From Chromatiales bacterium (GTDB lineage: Bacteria; Pseudomonadota; Gammaproteobacteria; Chromatiales; Chromatiaceae), in NCBI GenBank assembly GCA_030145485.1, contig JAQYVP010000246.1, positions 1-44,839 of the forward strand: a stretch of DNA of 44,839 nucleotides, written 5' to 3'. A program made the translations under genes and the position numbers. The notes under the pieces were generated by a model that made no database searches, had not been told where the DNA came from, and worked only from the letters and a program-made list of their open reading frames with translations. The first letter of the stretch is position 1. Every line of letters begins with the position of its first letter. Of the stretch, positions 32,343 through 41,600 are shown one piece after another.

Positions 32343-33431
32343 ATGACTGACAAAATCATAGCAGCTTCTCTTTTGTGCGTACTCGCGACGATTTCTTCTC
32401 ATCATGCTCTCTTTGCAGGGGAAACACCACAAGGCCAATCCCAAATGCGAGTGGACAAGCATATGCGCAACGTCACCCAACTCACGGTCGAAGGAGACAA
32501 TGGCGAAGCCTATTTCAGTGCGGATGGAAAACACTTGATCTATCAGTCGAATCGCGGCGGATATGCCTGTGACAAGGTCTGGACGATGCGTATCGACGGG
32601 TCGCAAAAGCGCATGCTCAGTCCTGATCACGGCGCGCATACCTGCGCATTTTTCTATCCTGACAACAGCGCCGTGGTGTTTGCTTCCACCAGTCATCTCG
32701 AAGGTGATTGTCCACAGAAGCAGGTGTTCCCCGAGGGGATACGTTATGCATGGCCTCTCTACCCCTATGATATCTACAAGGCAAATGCCGATGGCAGCGG
32801 ACTCAAAAAACTGACGCAGAATCCCGGCTATGATGCCGAACCGATCATCTCTATGGATGGCCAAAAGATCGTCTTCGGCTCCCAGCGTGATAATGATTTC
32901 GATATCTACATGATGGATGCAGACGGTGACAATGTCGTACGTCTGACCCACACAGAGGGTTATGACGGCGGACCCTGGTTCTCTCCGGGCGGAAAGCAGA
33001 TCGTGTGGCGCGCCTGGCATCCGCAAACACAGGCGGAGAGGAAGCAGTGGCGCACCAACATGCGGGATAACTACATACAGTCTACGCCGCTGGATCTGTG
33101 GGTGATGGATGTCGACGGTTCCAATAAAAAGCGCCTGACTGATAATGGCGCGACCAACTGGGCGCCCTCGTGGCATCCGGACGGCAAGCGCATCATCTTC
33201 TCCAGCAACATGGACGACTGGCGCGAGGATATCAAGCGCTATGGCCACAACTTTGAACTCTACCTGATTAACAGCGACGGCAGTGGACTGGAGCGAATTA
33301 CCTTCAATGATGGCTTCGATAGCTTTCCGATGTTCTCCGCAGATGGAAAAAAACTGGTTTTCGGCGCCAACAGGAATCCGCAAAAGCCCCGGGCAACGGA
33401 TATCTTTATCGCGGATTGGGATGAGCAATGA
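32343..33431 (+). CDS. secreted TolB-like PD40 beta-propeller protein
   Basis: A 362-residue exported protein: a signal peptide (IIAASLLCVLATISSHHALF) and about six PD40 propeller repeats with recurrent FSADGKHLIYQSNR, MDGQKIVFGSQRDNDFDIYM, SPGGKQIVWR, PDGKRIIFSSN and FSADGKKLVFGANR. This resembles the TolB C-terminal propeller but lacks the TolB N-terminal domain. ATG at 32343 is preferred to an upstream TTG. Its stop overlaps the peptidase start (ATGA), so the pair is translationally coupled and may form a complex or share substrates. Confidence 0.85.
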   Translation: MTDKIIAASLLCVLATISSHHALFAGETPQGQSQMRVDKHMRNVTQLTVEGDNGEAYFSADGKHLIYQSNRGGYACDKVWTMRIDGSQKRMLSPDHGAHTCAFFYPDNSAVVFASTSHLEGDCPQKQVFPEGIRYAWPLYPYDIYKANADGSGLKKLTQNPGYDAEPIISMDGQKIVFGSQRDNDFDIYMMDADGDNVVRLTHTEGYDGGPWFSPGGKQIVWRAWHPQTQAERKQWRTNMRDNYIQSTPLDLWVMDVDGSNKKRLTDNGATNWAPSWHPDGKRIIFSSNMDDWREDIKRYGHNFELYLINSDGSGLERITFNDGFDSFPMFSADGKKLVFGANRNPQKPRATDIFIADWDEQ

Positions 33432-36400
33432 GGCGTGCTCTTACCCAACTGCTGTTTCTCGCTGTGTTGCTGTTCCCCGTCGTTGCGGCGGCGTCGCAGA
33501 AAACTATCCACCATGCGTTGACAATCGAGCTCTTTCCAGATCGTCAGCGTCTTCATGTGCGAGACGAAATTACGCTTGGCGCCGGATCTCCCCGGCAACT
33601 GACCTTTGCACTGCACCCAGGTCTCAAACCCCGCTCGCTGACGCAAGGTGCTGTCATTGAGCCTATCGGTACAGCCAATAATGTGCTTCAACAGCAGTTC
33701 AGGCTGCAGCTCGCTGAAGGAGTGGATGCTTTTATGATGGAGTACGAGGGAGTCATCCATTATCCATTGGAAGCCTATGGCAGGGAGCAGGCGCGTAGTT
33801 TCAGGAGCAGTCCCGGGCTGATCGATTCCGAGGGCGTCTTTCTGGCGGGCGGCACATTCTGGTATGCGCAATTTGATATTGACGATCGCATGACTTTCAA
33901 ACTGGAGGTCACCCTGCCCGCAGAATGGAGCAGCGTCAGCCAGGGTCAGCGGGTTCGCCATGACCGGGGAGAACAGAGCGCAACTGACACATGGGCCTCG
34001 AACACCCCGCAGGAGGAAATCTACCTGGTCGCGGCGCCATTTGTCGAGTACAGCCGCGACAGTGGTGAAGTTATTGCCCAGGTATTCCTGCGCCAGCAGG
34101 ATGAGAAACTTGCCAACGACTACCTGGATGCAACCGAGCGTTACCTCGGCATGTATGAGCAACTGCTGGGCCCTTATCCCTACAGCAAGTTCGCCCTGGT
34201 AGAGAACTTCTGGGAAACCGGTTTCGGCATGCCCTCCTTCACACTGCTTGGATCGAAGGTGATCCGTCTGCCATTCATTCTGAACTCCTCCTATCCCCAC
34301 GAAATTCTGCACAATTGGTGGGGCAACGGCGTCTATGTGGATTTCTCAGGCGGCAACTGGAGCGAGGGGCTGACTGCCTATCTGGCGGATCACCTGATCA
34401 AGCAGCAGCAGGGAAGAGGGGTGAGCTATCGCCAGCAGAGCTTGCAGAAATATACCGACTATGCTGCAGAGGAGCGTGATTTCCCGCTCAACGAGTTTCT
34501 CGGCCGCCACAGCTCTGCTTCCGAGGCGGTCGGCTACGGCAAGACATTGATGCTGTTTCACATGCTGCGGCGGCAGCTTGGCGATCAGGCCTTCATCGAA
34601 GGGCTGCAGCAGTTTTACCGCAAGTGGCAGTTTCAGAAAGCCTCCTTTGACGATCTGCAAGCCAGTGTCGAGAAGGTTTCTGGTCAGTCGCTAGGCGCTT
34701 TTTTTGAGCAGTGGGTGGATCGAAGCGGTGCACCGGCACTGAAACTGACAAACAGTGAGGTTAGCAAAAGAGGTGATCTGTACCATCTTACATTCCAGCT
34801 GTCTCAGACCCAGCCCGGCAAGGCTTACCAGTTGCAGGTTCCGCTGGCCATTACTCTGGAAGGAGAAAAGCAGGCTCACCAGAGCATCGTTGAGATGACA
34901 CAGAAGCAGCAGCAGTTTGAGATCACGCTTTCCGCGCGGCCTCTGCGTATCGATATCGATCCTGAATTTGATCTTTTCCGCAAGCTGGCGCTGGAGGAGA
35001 CGCCGCCGGCTTTTACGCAACTGTTTGGCAGCAACAGTATGCTGGTGGTGTTGCCGGGCGCAGCCGCGCCTGTCATGAAAAAGGCATGGCGACGCTTTGC
35101 CGAGGATCTTGCCAGGATGGGACCGGAGAGCGTGACGCTCGCCTGGGACGATGAACTGGAGACTCTGCCGGAGGAGCGGGCGATCGTTGTGCTGGGTTGG
35201 GAAAACCGCCATACTGAGATGGTTGCCACCGCGCTGTCTGTCAATGGTGTGCAGTTCAAAGCGGACAGCCTCACCATCGGGAAGACGAGTATCCCCCGCA
35301 GCGGGCATGCGCTGGCTTTGGTGACGCGGCATCAGCAGGGCGGACAGCACTCGCGTGCTTTTATTGCCGCCGACCTGCCCGAATCACTGCCCGGTCTCGG
35401 CCGCAAGCTGCCTCATTACCACAAATACAGCTACCTGGCATTTTCCGGTGGAGAGCCGGAAATTCAGCTCAAAGGCCGCTGGCAGGTGGAGCGTTCTCCC
35501 CTGACGGCGGTGTTTGTAGAGAACACCGAACCTGGTCAGTTGGCAAGGCGAGAGGCGCTCATTGATCCCCCGCATGAATTCGATAGCAAACGTATGCTGG
35601 AGACTGTCCACTTTCTTAGCGGTGGTGCTTTGCAGGGGCGAGGCTTTGGTGAGCCGGGCCTGGATCAGGCTGCAGAATATATCTCCAGGGCATTTCGCGA
35701 GGCGGGGCTGCAGCCGGCGGGAGATCTTCCCGGCAGTTACTTTCAGAGTTGGGATGAGAAGGGCGGCCAACCGGAGCGTAGAAGCCAGCTGAAAAATGTC
35801 GTCGCGGTCATCCCCTCCGCCGAGCCGGAACGCCGTCATGAAAGCATTGTGATCGGCGCACACTATGACCATCTCGGCCGCGGCTGGCCCGATGTTCGGG
35901 ACGGCAACCGGGGCGAGATTCATCCTGGCGCTGACGACAACGCCAGCGGCGTCGCGGTGCTGCTGGAGTTGGCGCGAGTTCTTGGCAAGGATTTCAAGCC
36001 AGACCGCAACATCGTACTTGCGGCTTTCAGCGGCGAAGAGGCGGGCCGCAGGGGCTCGAAACACTACATCGAACGACTCAAGGAAAATCCGGCGGACAAC
36101 ATCTTCGCCATGATCAATCTGGATACGGTGGGTCGCCTGGGCGGCAACAAGCTGCTGGTGCTGGGCGCGAATTCAGCGAGTGAGTGGCCGCATATCTTCA
36201 GGGGCATCGGTTATGTCACCGGCATTCCTATCGCCATGGTTGCCGAACAACTCGACTCCAGCGACCAGGTCAGCTTTCACGAGGCCGGGATTCCTGCGGT
36301 GCAGCTCTTTTCCGGGGTGAATCCGGACTACCACCGTGCCACTGATACAGTGGAAAAAATCGATGCCGAAGGTATGGTGAAAGTCGCCACGGTGACCAAA

Positions 36401-36820
36401 GAGGCGGTGGAGTATCTGGCAGGCAGTGAAGAGCCGATGACAGCCACACTGCCTGACATCTCAATCAGCAATCAGCAATCCGGCAAACAGCGCAAAGTGA
36501 CTCTGGGCACTGTTCCCGATTTCAGCTACCAGGGCGAAGGCTATCGACTGCATGGCGTCACATCCGGTTCACCCGCGATGGCTGCGGGATTGATACAGGG
36601 AGATGTCATTATTCAATTGAATGACACAGCTGTGTATGGCCTCAGAAATCTCTCCAATATCCTGAAAACGCTGCAGCCGGGTGAGATCGTCACGATTCAC
36701 TACCGGCGTCAGGGGGAGATCGTGACAACGCAGGTCACTCTCAGAGCAAAAAACGCGCAGTCAACCCGGAAACAGGAGAGCGCTGGGGAAAACCGGAAGT
36801 CGGGGCTACCATCTCCCTGA
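33428..36820 (+). CDS. double metallopeptidase: M1-like, M28 and PDZ domains
   Basis: A 1130-residue exported protein with a signal peptide (LLFLAVLLFPVVAAAS). Residues 25-480 are an M1-type peptidase unit with zinc motif HEILH (291-295) and NWSEGLTAY carrying the third ligand (E313); the GAMEN exopeptidase motif of classic M1 aminopeptidases is replaced by ENFWETGFGMPS. Residues 480-720 are a mixed linker region. About 740-990 is an M28 domain with AHYDHLG, GADDNASG, FSGEEAGRRG, NLDTVG and HEAGIPAVQLF, all five zinc ligands. A PDZ domain (about 1015-1110) follows. The final residues may be read-out into a remnant of another gene. Confidence 0.87.
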   Translation: MRRALTQLLFLAVLLFPVVAAASQKTIHHALTIELFPDRQRLHVRDEITLGAGSPRQLTFALHPGLKPRSLTQGAVIEPIGTANNVLQQQFRLQLAEGVDAFMMEYEGVIHYPLEAYGREQARSFRSSPGLIDSEGVFLAGGTFWYAQFDIDDRMTFKLEVTLPAEWSSVSQGQRVRHDRGEQSATDTWASNTPQEEIYLVAAPFVEYSRDSGEVIAQVFLRQQDEKLANDYLDATERYLGMYEQLLGPYPYSKFALVENFWETGFGMPSFTLLGSKVIRLPFILNSSYPHEILHNWWGNGVYVDFSGGNWSEGLTAYLADHLIKQQQGRGVSYRQQSLQKYTDYAAEERDFPLNEFLGRHSSASEAVGYGKTLMLFHMLRRQLGDQAFIEGLQQFYRKWQFQKASFDDLQASVEKVSGQSLGAFFEQWVDRSGAPALKLTNSEVSKRGDLYHLTFQLSQTQPGKAYQLQVPLAITLEGEKQAHQSIVEMTQKQQQFEITLSARPLRIDIDPEFDLFRKLALEETPPAFTQLFGSNSMLVVLPGAAAPVMKKAWRRFAEDLARMGPESVTLAWDDELETLPEERAIVVLGWENRHTEMVATALSVNGVQFKADSLTIGKTSIPRSGHALALVTRHQQGGQHSRAFIAADLPESLPGLGRKLPHYHKYSYLAFSGGEPEIQLKGRWQVERSPLTAVFVENTEPGQLARREALIDPPHEFDSKRMLETVHFLSGGALQGRGFGEPGLDQAAEYISRAFREAGLQPAGDLPGSYFQSWDEKGGQPERRSQLKNVVAVIPSAEPERRHESIVIGAHYDHLGRGWPDVRDGNRGEIHPGADDNASGVAVLLELARVLGKDFKPDRNIVLAAFSGEEAGRRGSKHYIERLKENPADNIFAMINLDTVGRLGGNKLLVLGANSASEWPHIFRGIGYVTGIPIAMVAEQLDSSDQVSFHEAGIPAVQLFSGVNPDYHRATDTVEKIDAEGMVKVATVTKEAVEYLAGSEEPMTATLPDISISNQQSGKQRKVTLGTVPDFSYQGEGYRLHGVTSGSPAMAAGLIQGDVIIQLNDTAVYGLRNLSNILKTLQPGEIVTIHYRRQGEIVTTQVTLRAKNAQSTRKQESAGENRKSGLPSP

Positions 36821-36921
36821 AAGAGCTGCAAACCGGGCCAGCCCTGGATGACAAACGCATCAACGCACTTGTCGCTTTTCTATAGATGCTCACCGACAAG
36901 CGTTATGAGCACATAATTCCT
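36760..36921 (+). pseudogene. 3' remnant of a di-haem cytochrome c peroxidase/MauG-like gene
   Basis: In a frame different from the M28 gene, the bases encode NPETGERWGKPEVGATISL, ALDDKRINALVAFL, an in-frame TAG (36883-36885), then MLTDKRYEH. LVAFLxxLTDKRYEH is a common C-terminal ending of MauG/cytochrome c peroxidase-like proteins. The remnant has a stop codon inside, no haem motif survives, and MITE copy 2 is inserted at its end. Its first bases overlap the end of the peptidase gene. Confidence 0.55.
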
Positions 36922-36923
36922 TA

Positions 36924-37080
36924 GGAGTTGTCTAGAAATAACTTACCGATATCGCGCAGCAATGTTGTTCATCTTCAAGGCGCAGCAAGGGGCGCATAGC
37001 AGCGTTATGTAACTCTTGCTGGAACGCCGAAGACGGACAACAGGGCAAGCAGGATCGGGAAGTTATTTTTAGACAACGAC
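36924..37080 (-). mobile_element. 157-bp palindromic MITE, copy 2
   Basis: Same element as 32024-32180 in the opposite orientation and of identical length: left end GGAGTTGTCTAGAAATAACT, right end GTTATTTTTAGACAACGAC. TTA at 36921-36923 and TTA at 37081-37083 are the target-site duplication. It is inserted just after the peroxidase remnant. Confidence 0.88.
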
Positions 37081-37129
37081 TTAGTTGTCCGGGAACAGGC
37101 GCCGAGATTACGCTCTTTGTTTGGGGTTC

Positions 37130-37537
37130 TCATTTTTTTGTGGGCTGTGAAGTACAGGGATATGCATTTTGCAGCGCATCGAGAGTAACCATCGCAGCAG
37201 ATTTATCCAGGTCGACGCTCTTGCGACCGGCATATCGCATGAACGCTTCTGCAAATTGCCGCGATGATGTGTTATCAGGCGCACAAACCACGAAAGCCCG
37301 GGTAGATGAAGCCTTTCGCTGAAACAGGCGTATGGCTTCTTCGACGCCACTGACAAAGCCGTGACAATAGCGCTTGCGTTGCCGCCCGGTTCTTGTCAAC
37401 GAGCTGGATGCACACGCCTGCAGAAGTTCCCTGGCTGTCATCTGTTGAGGGAAGTACCCTTCTGAAATGTCATCTTCGGCTTGCGTTGACAACGGCAGCA
37501 GCACTAACAAAACAGTCAAGATAAAGCTTCGGTTCAT
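37130..37537 (-). CDS. Rap1a/Tai-like secreted protein
   Basis: A 135-residue protein with a signal peptide (FILTVLLVLLPLSTQA) and the pattern of the Rap1a/Tai family: four cysteines in the arrangement LLQACASS, RYCHGFVSGVEEA, VVCAPD and YPC, with helices between. Family members with known function are periplasmic immunity proteins against type VI secretion amidase effectors, but many homologues are orphans. No effector gene is adjacent, so the immunity role is uncertain. GGAG-like bases precede the ATG. Confidence 0.65.
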   Translation of the reverse strand: MNRSFILTVLLVLLPLSTQAEDDISEGYFPQQMTARELLQACASSSLTRTGRQRKRYCHGFVSGVEEAIRLFQRKASSTRAFVVCAPDNTSSRQFAEAFMRYAGRKSVDLDKSAAMVTLDALQNAYPCTSQPTKK

Positions 37538-37658
37538 TCCGCATGCTCCCGGAATTGTCGATGAGTAAATGTGAAACTTTTTTACAAGGATTTGCGGAAA
37601 TTAATGGCAACATCTCAATAACTCCGTGCTTGAGGGTAAAATGCTATCGCATTTAAAT

Positions 37659-37727
37659 CGTGGTCAGAAGACCACTCCCACATCTAACGCCAATTAGAAC
37701 TGTAGGAGCGGTCTTCTGACCGCGAAA
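37659..37727. repeat. inverted pair of GTAGGAGCGG REP units
   Basis: The unit TGTAGGAGCGGTCTTCTGAC followed by CGCGAAA (37701-37727) has a reverse-oriented partner at 37659-37682 (CGTGGTCAGAAGACCACTCC). The pair is a BIME-like structure and can form a long hairpin. A single unit is at 15598-15624. Confidence 0.8.
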
Positions 37728-37783
37728 TGCTCGGGCTTATTGAGAAATTATCCGCAAGAGTGGCAACTTCAGCGCATAATCCG

Positions 37784-38002
37784 TTATTTTTTGCTTTTTA
37801 TGTTTCCTGCAATTCCACCTGCTACGGCGCCTATTGCGGCGCCGGTCCAGCCGCTGCCGCCTGACAATGCGGCAATCCCCGCACCGGCAGCTGCGCCAAT
37901 TCCAGCACCAGAGAGAGTTCCCTGCTGTTCTCTGGTCATATCGGTACAAGCCACAGAACCAAGCAGCGCCATGGCGAGTAAGGAAATCGTAAATGTTTTC
38001 AT
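37784..38002 (-). CDS. small glycine-zipper lipoprotein
   Basis: A 72-residue lipoprotein: signal peptide with lipobox GSVAC (Cys 19), then a glycine-zipper segment GAGIGAAAGAGIAALSGG and GAAIGAVAGGIAGN that can insert in or span a membrane, ending with a basic KSKK. Similar small proteins are outer-membrane or osmotically regulated lipoproteins. It lies 28 bases after the upstream gene on the same strand. Confidence 0.8.
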   Translation of the reverse strand: MKTFTISLLAMALLGSVACTDMTREQQGTLSGAGIGAAAGAGIAALSGGSGWTGAAIGAVAGGIAGNIKSKK

Positions 38003-38030
38003 CTCGTATTACACCTTTAGTTTATTTAAT

Positions 38031-38414
38031 TTAGGATCCGATGTTGGGGATAGCAAATTCTGTATAAAGAACTTCTATGACAGATCGATTTCTTTGACCG
38101 GGGTTTTTCTCATACCAATGGTCGAGCATCTCTCTTACTTTCGTGATCGATGTGCCTTTGAGTCCTTCAATCAGGACTGGAACGATACTGTTTTTACGGA
38201 TGTGCCTGGATGGATTCTTGCCCTGCATGGCCTGCTCGACTTCCAGCATATTGCCTATGCCAAACAGATAGGCTACCTTTTCATCGCGGGATGCTGTCGT
38301 CCAGTGTGCTCCTGTGACGATGACCAGGTCAGAGTCCTCTTTTCCACCGCCCCATGCCAGCGAGCTAAAGATAAGAAGGGATAGGCAAATTGCCGCAAAT
38401 GAGATTCGTTTCAT
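38031..38414 (-). CDS. small exported protein of unknown family
   Basis: A 127-residue protein with a signal peptide (ISFAAICLSLLIFSSLAWG) and a mature helical part with HWTTASRDEKVAYLFGIGN, LIEGLKGTSITKVREMLDHW and YEKNPGQRNRSVIEVLYTEF. The general layout (exported, helical, with a late WYxxNP segment) recalls the Rap1a/Tai-like group nearby but lacks its cysteines. GAAGAG precedes the ATG. Probably co-transcribed with the glycine-zipper gene. Confidence 0.65.
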   Translation of the reverse strand: MKRISFAAICLSLLIFSSLAWGGGKEDSDLVIVTGAHWTTASRDEKVAYLFGIGNMLEVEQAMQGKNPSRHIRKNSIVPVLIEGLKGTSITKVREMLDHWYEKNPGQRNRSVIEVLYTEFAIPNIGS

Positions 38415-38615
38415 GTTTTTCTCTTCATGTTTTATTCACAAGTTGACTTTTCACTATAACACTAATATTTCAGCATCGATCTGCGCTGTTCGTTTGTCAA
38501 ACCAGCGCCATAAAGAAATGTTATGAGATGCTGGTCCCATACCTGCACGCTATCAAGCATTACACTCTCTTTGTTTCAGCTCTTTTCGAGAAGCTACCGC
38601 TCATGTCGGTGAATG

Positions 38616-41600
38616 TCATTGTGTTCGAGCCCGGGTGTTCGAATAAATCCCTTTTGAAAAAAATCCATACAGGCTGGGTAAAACGTACAGGGTCAACAGG
38701 GTGCTGGAAGCCAGTCCGCCGATGACGACTGTCGCCAGAGGGCGTTGCACCTCTGAGCCGATGCCGGAAGAAAGCAGCATTGGAATCAATCCCAGAGCGG
38801 CGATGGCTGCGGTCATCAGTACCGGGCGCAGACGCGACAGTGCGCCGCGGAAGACGGCATCAGAAATTGATTCTCCCGCCTCGACATTGTGGTTGATTGC
38901 ATTGACCATCACTACGCCATTGAGAACGGCAACACCGAACAGGGCGATGAAGCCTATCGAACCCGGCACCGACAGATATTGACCTGTCAGATAGAGTGCT
39001 CCGATACCGCCTATCAGGGCGAGAGGTACATTCAGCATGATCAACAGCGCCTGTCCCATGGAGTGGAACGCAAAGTAGAGCAGTAGAAAGATCAGGCCGA
39101 GCGACAGCGGCACCACGATCATCAGGCGTTGCTGCGCCCGCTGCTGGTTTTCGAACTGGCCGCCGAAAACGACAGAGTAGCCGGCAGGCAGATCGATCTC
39201 CTTTGCAATGCGCTGACGCAGTTCGCTGACCAGGCCGCCCATGTCACGTCCATCGACATTGGATTGAATGACCACCCGGCGCTGGACGTCATCACGGCGG
39301 ATCTGCGGCGGTCCGGATTCGATGCGCACGTCGGCGATCTCACCCAGACGCACCCAGGCTCCGCCGGGGGCCTGCAGCACCAGTTGCTTGATGCTCTCTA
39401 CATCTTTTCGCCATGCCTTTGCCAGGCGTACATAGATATCATAGCGTTCATTACTGCTGATTACCTGGCCGGCCTCGACGCCACCGATACCGTCGGAGAT
39501 CAGCTCCATCACTTGTGAAACCGGAATGCCATAGCGGGCAAGTAAATCCCGTTTCGGTCGAATGGTCAACTGCGCTTCACCGACAATCTGTTCCATCTCC
39601 ACGCCGCGCGTTCCTTCCACCGTGCGTGTAAGCGCTTCGATCTGCTTGCCTTTTTGGGCCAATATATCCAGATTAGCTCCAAACAGCTTGATGGCCAATG
39701 CTGCCTTGACGCCGGAGAGTAGCTCATCCACGCGTGTAGCGATGGGTTGGGAGAAGGTAAACAGCAGTCCCGGATGCACCGACAGCGCCTCCTCGAATTT
39801 TTTCTGCAGGACAAAGCGATTATTGGCGCTGTTCCATTCATCGACCGGTTTGAGTCCCACGTAGATCTCGATGTTGGAAACAGGCTCCGGATCGCCACCG
39901 ACTTCGGCGCGACCGATACGGCTCGAAGCGTAGGTGACCTCCGGAAACTCCAGTAGGCGCTGTTCGAGTTGTGCAGCCACCGCCAGCGATGTATCGAGGT
40001 TCGCCGACGGCGCCAGGGTGACACGGATATTGATGGTACCCTCTTCGAGTTCAGGTACAAACTCTGTACCCAGCAATGGAACCAGCGCCACTGCCCCGGC
40101 GAATAACACAGCGGCCACCAGCACCACCATCCACCTGAGCTTCAGGGCGATTCGCAAGGAGCGTTGATAGAGCCACTCGAGGGGGATGAATACCGGGCTG
40201 TTGCGGTGTTTGACCGCTCTCCTGAAGGCGTAGGTCGCCAGGGCAGGAATGACGATCAACGCCACGATCAGCGAGGTGATCATTGCCAGTACGATGGAGG
40301 TTGCCATCGGCTGGAACAGTTTCCCCTCGACCCCCTGCAGGGTGAACAGCGGTGCAAAAACCACGATGATAATGATGACTGCGTAGAAGACCGGCCTTCC
40401 TACCTCGCGTGAGGCCTCCTGGATGCGTAGCGCGATGCCATGGTGATCATGTGCTGCGTCGAAGCGGTCGGCATCTGCGGGGGAGATTCCTTTGATGACA
40501 GAATTTGGATGTTCTGTATCAGGCCTGGAGAGATGCTTGAAGATGTTCTCCATCATCACCACCGAGCCGTCCACCATCATGCCGATGGCGATAGTCAGTC
40601 CCCCCAGAGACATCAGGTTGGCTGACAGACCCAGGTAACTCATTGCTGACAATGCCATGCCCACGGAGAGCGGTATGGAGACCAGCACCAGCAGGGTGGC
40701 GCGGAGGTTGAGCAGGAACAGCAGCAGCACCACTACGATCAGGATAAAGGCTTCAGTGAGCGCCCTGGTGACAGTGTCGACAGCATGTTCCACCAGCTCT
40801 CCCTGGTCGTAGAATGGTTCGATAGTGACACCGTCCGGCATCGCCTGCTGTATGGCCGGCAGCCGCTCCTTGACGGCGTCAATGGTTGCCTTGGTGTTGG
40901 CGCCGAGGCGTTTGAGGACGATGCCAGCAACTACTTCACCGAGAACCTCGGGATTTCCGTCGGCATCACGGCGTGTCATGGTTACCGCGCCCTGACGGAT
41001 CTCTCCACCGAATGTCACCTCGGCCAGGTCATAGAGATGCACCACCACGCCGTCTTCATCTTTCAGCGGGATGTTGCGTATGTCACGCAGGCCATCCTCG
41101 CCGGCGCGCACCCAGCCGACACCGCGAATCACCAGCTGCTCGGCGCCGCGATTCAGAAACCAGCCTCCGGCGTTGTGGTTGTTGTCACGGATGGATTGGG
41201 CGATTTCATCGATGCTGAGATTATAGGAGAGTTGCTTGTAAGGATCGATATGCACCTGGTACTGGCGCACCTCTCCACCATAGGAGAGGATGTCGGTGAT
41301 GCCGTCGACCGGCAGAAGCAGTAGTTTTACCACCCAGTCATTGAGACTGCGCAGGGCGATAGCGTCAAATTTTTGCGTATCCTCAGCACGTAAGATGTAT
41401 TGGTAGACCTGTCCCAGTCCCGATGTATTCGGCCCCATCTCCGGCGTACCGACGCCTTCGGGAATCTGTTCGCGGGCATCCTGCAGCCGTTCGAACACCA
41501 GTTGGCGGGCGAAATAGATATCCGTGCCCTCCTTGAACACTACCGTGATCGAGGAGAGTCCGGTCTTGGAGATGGAGCGCACCTCCTCGACATCAGGCAG

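Noticed and set aside
32334-33428. Open frame of 364 codons opposite the PD40 propeller gene
   Set aside because: The plus strand encodes a clear signal peptide and propeller repeats; the antisense frame mirrors it and lacks motifs.
37081-37095. A further MITE end (TTAGTTGTCC) after copy 2
   Set aside because: TTA is the target duplication and the following seven bases match an end only partly; no second element follows.
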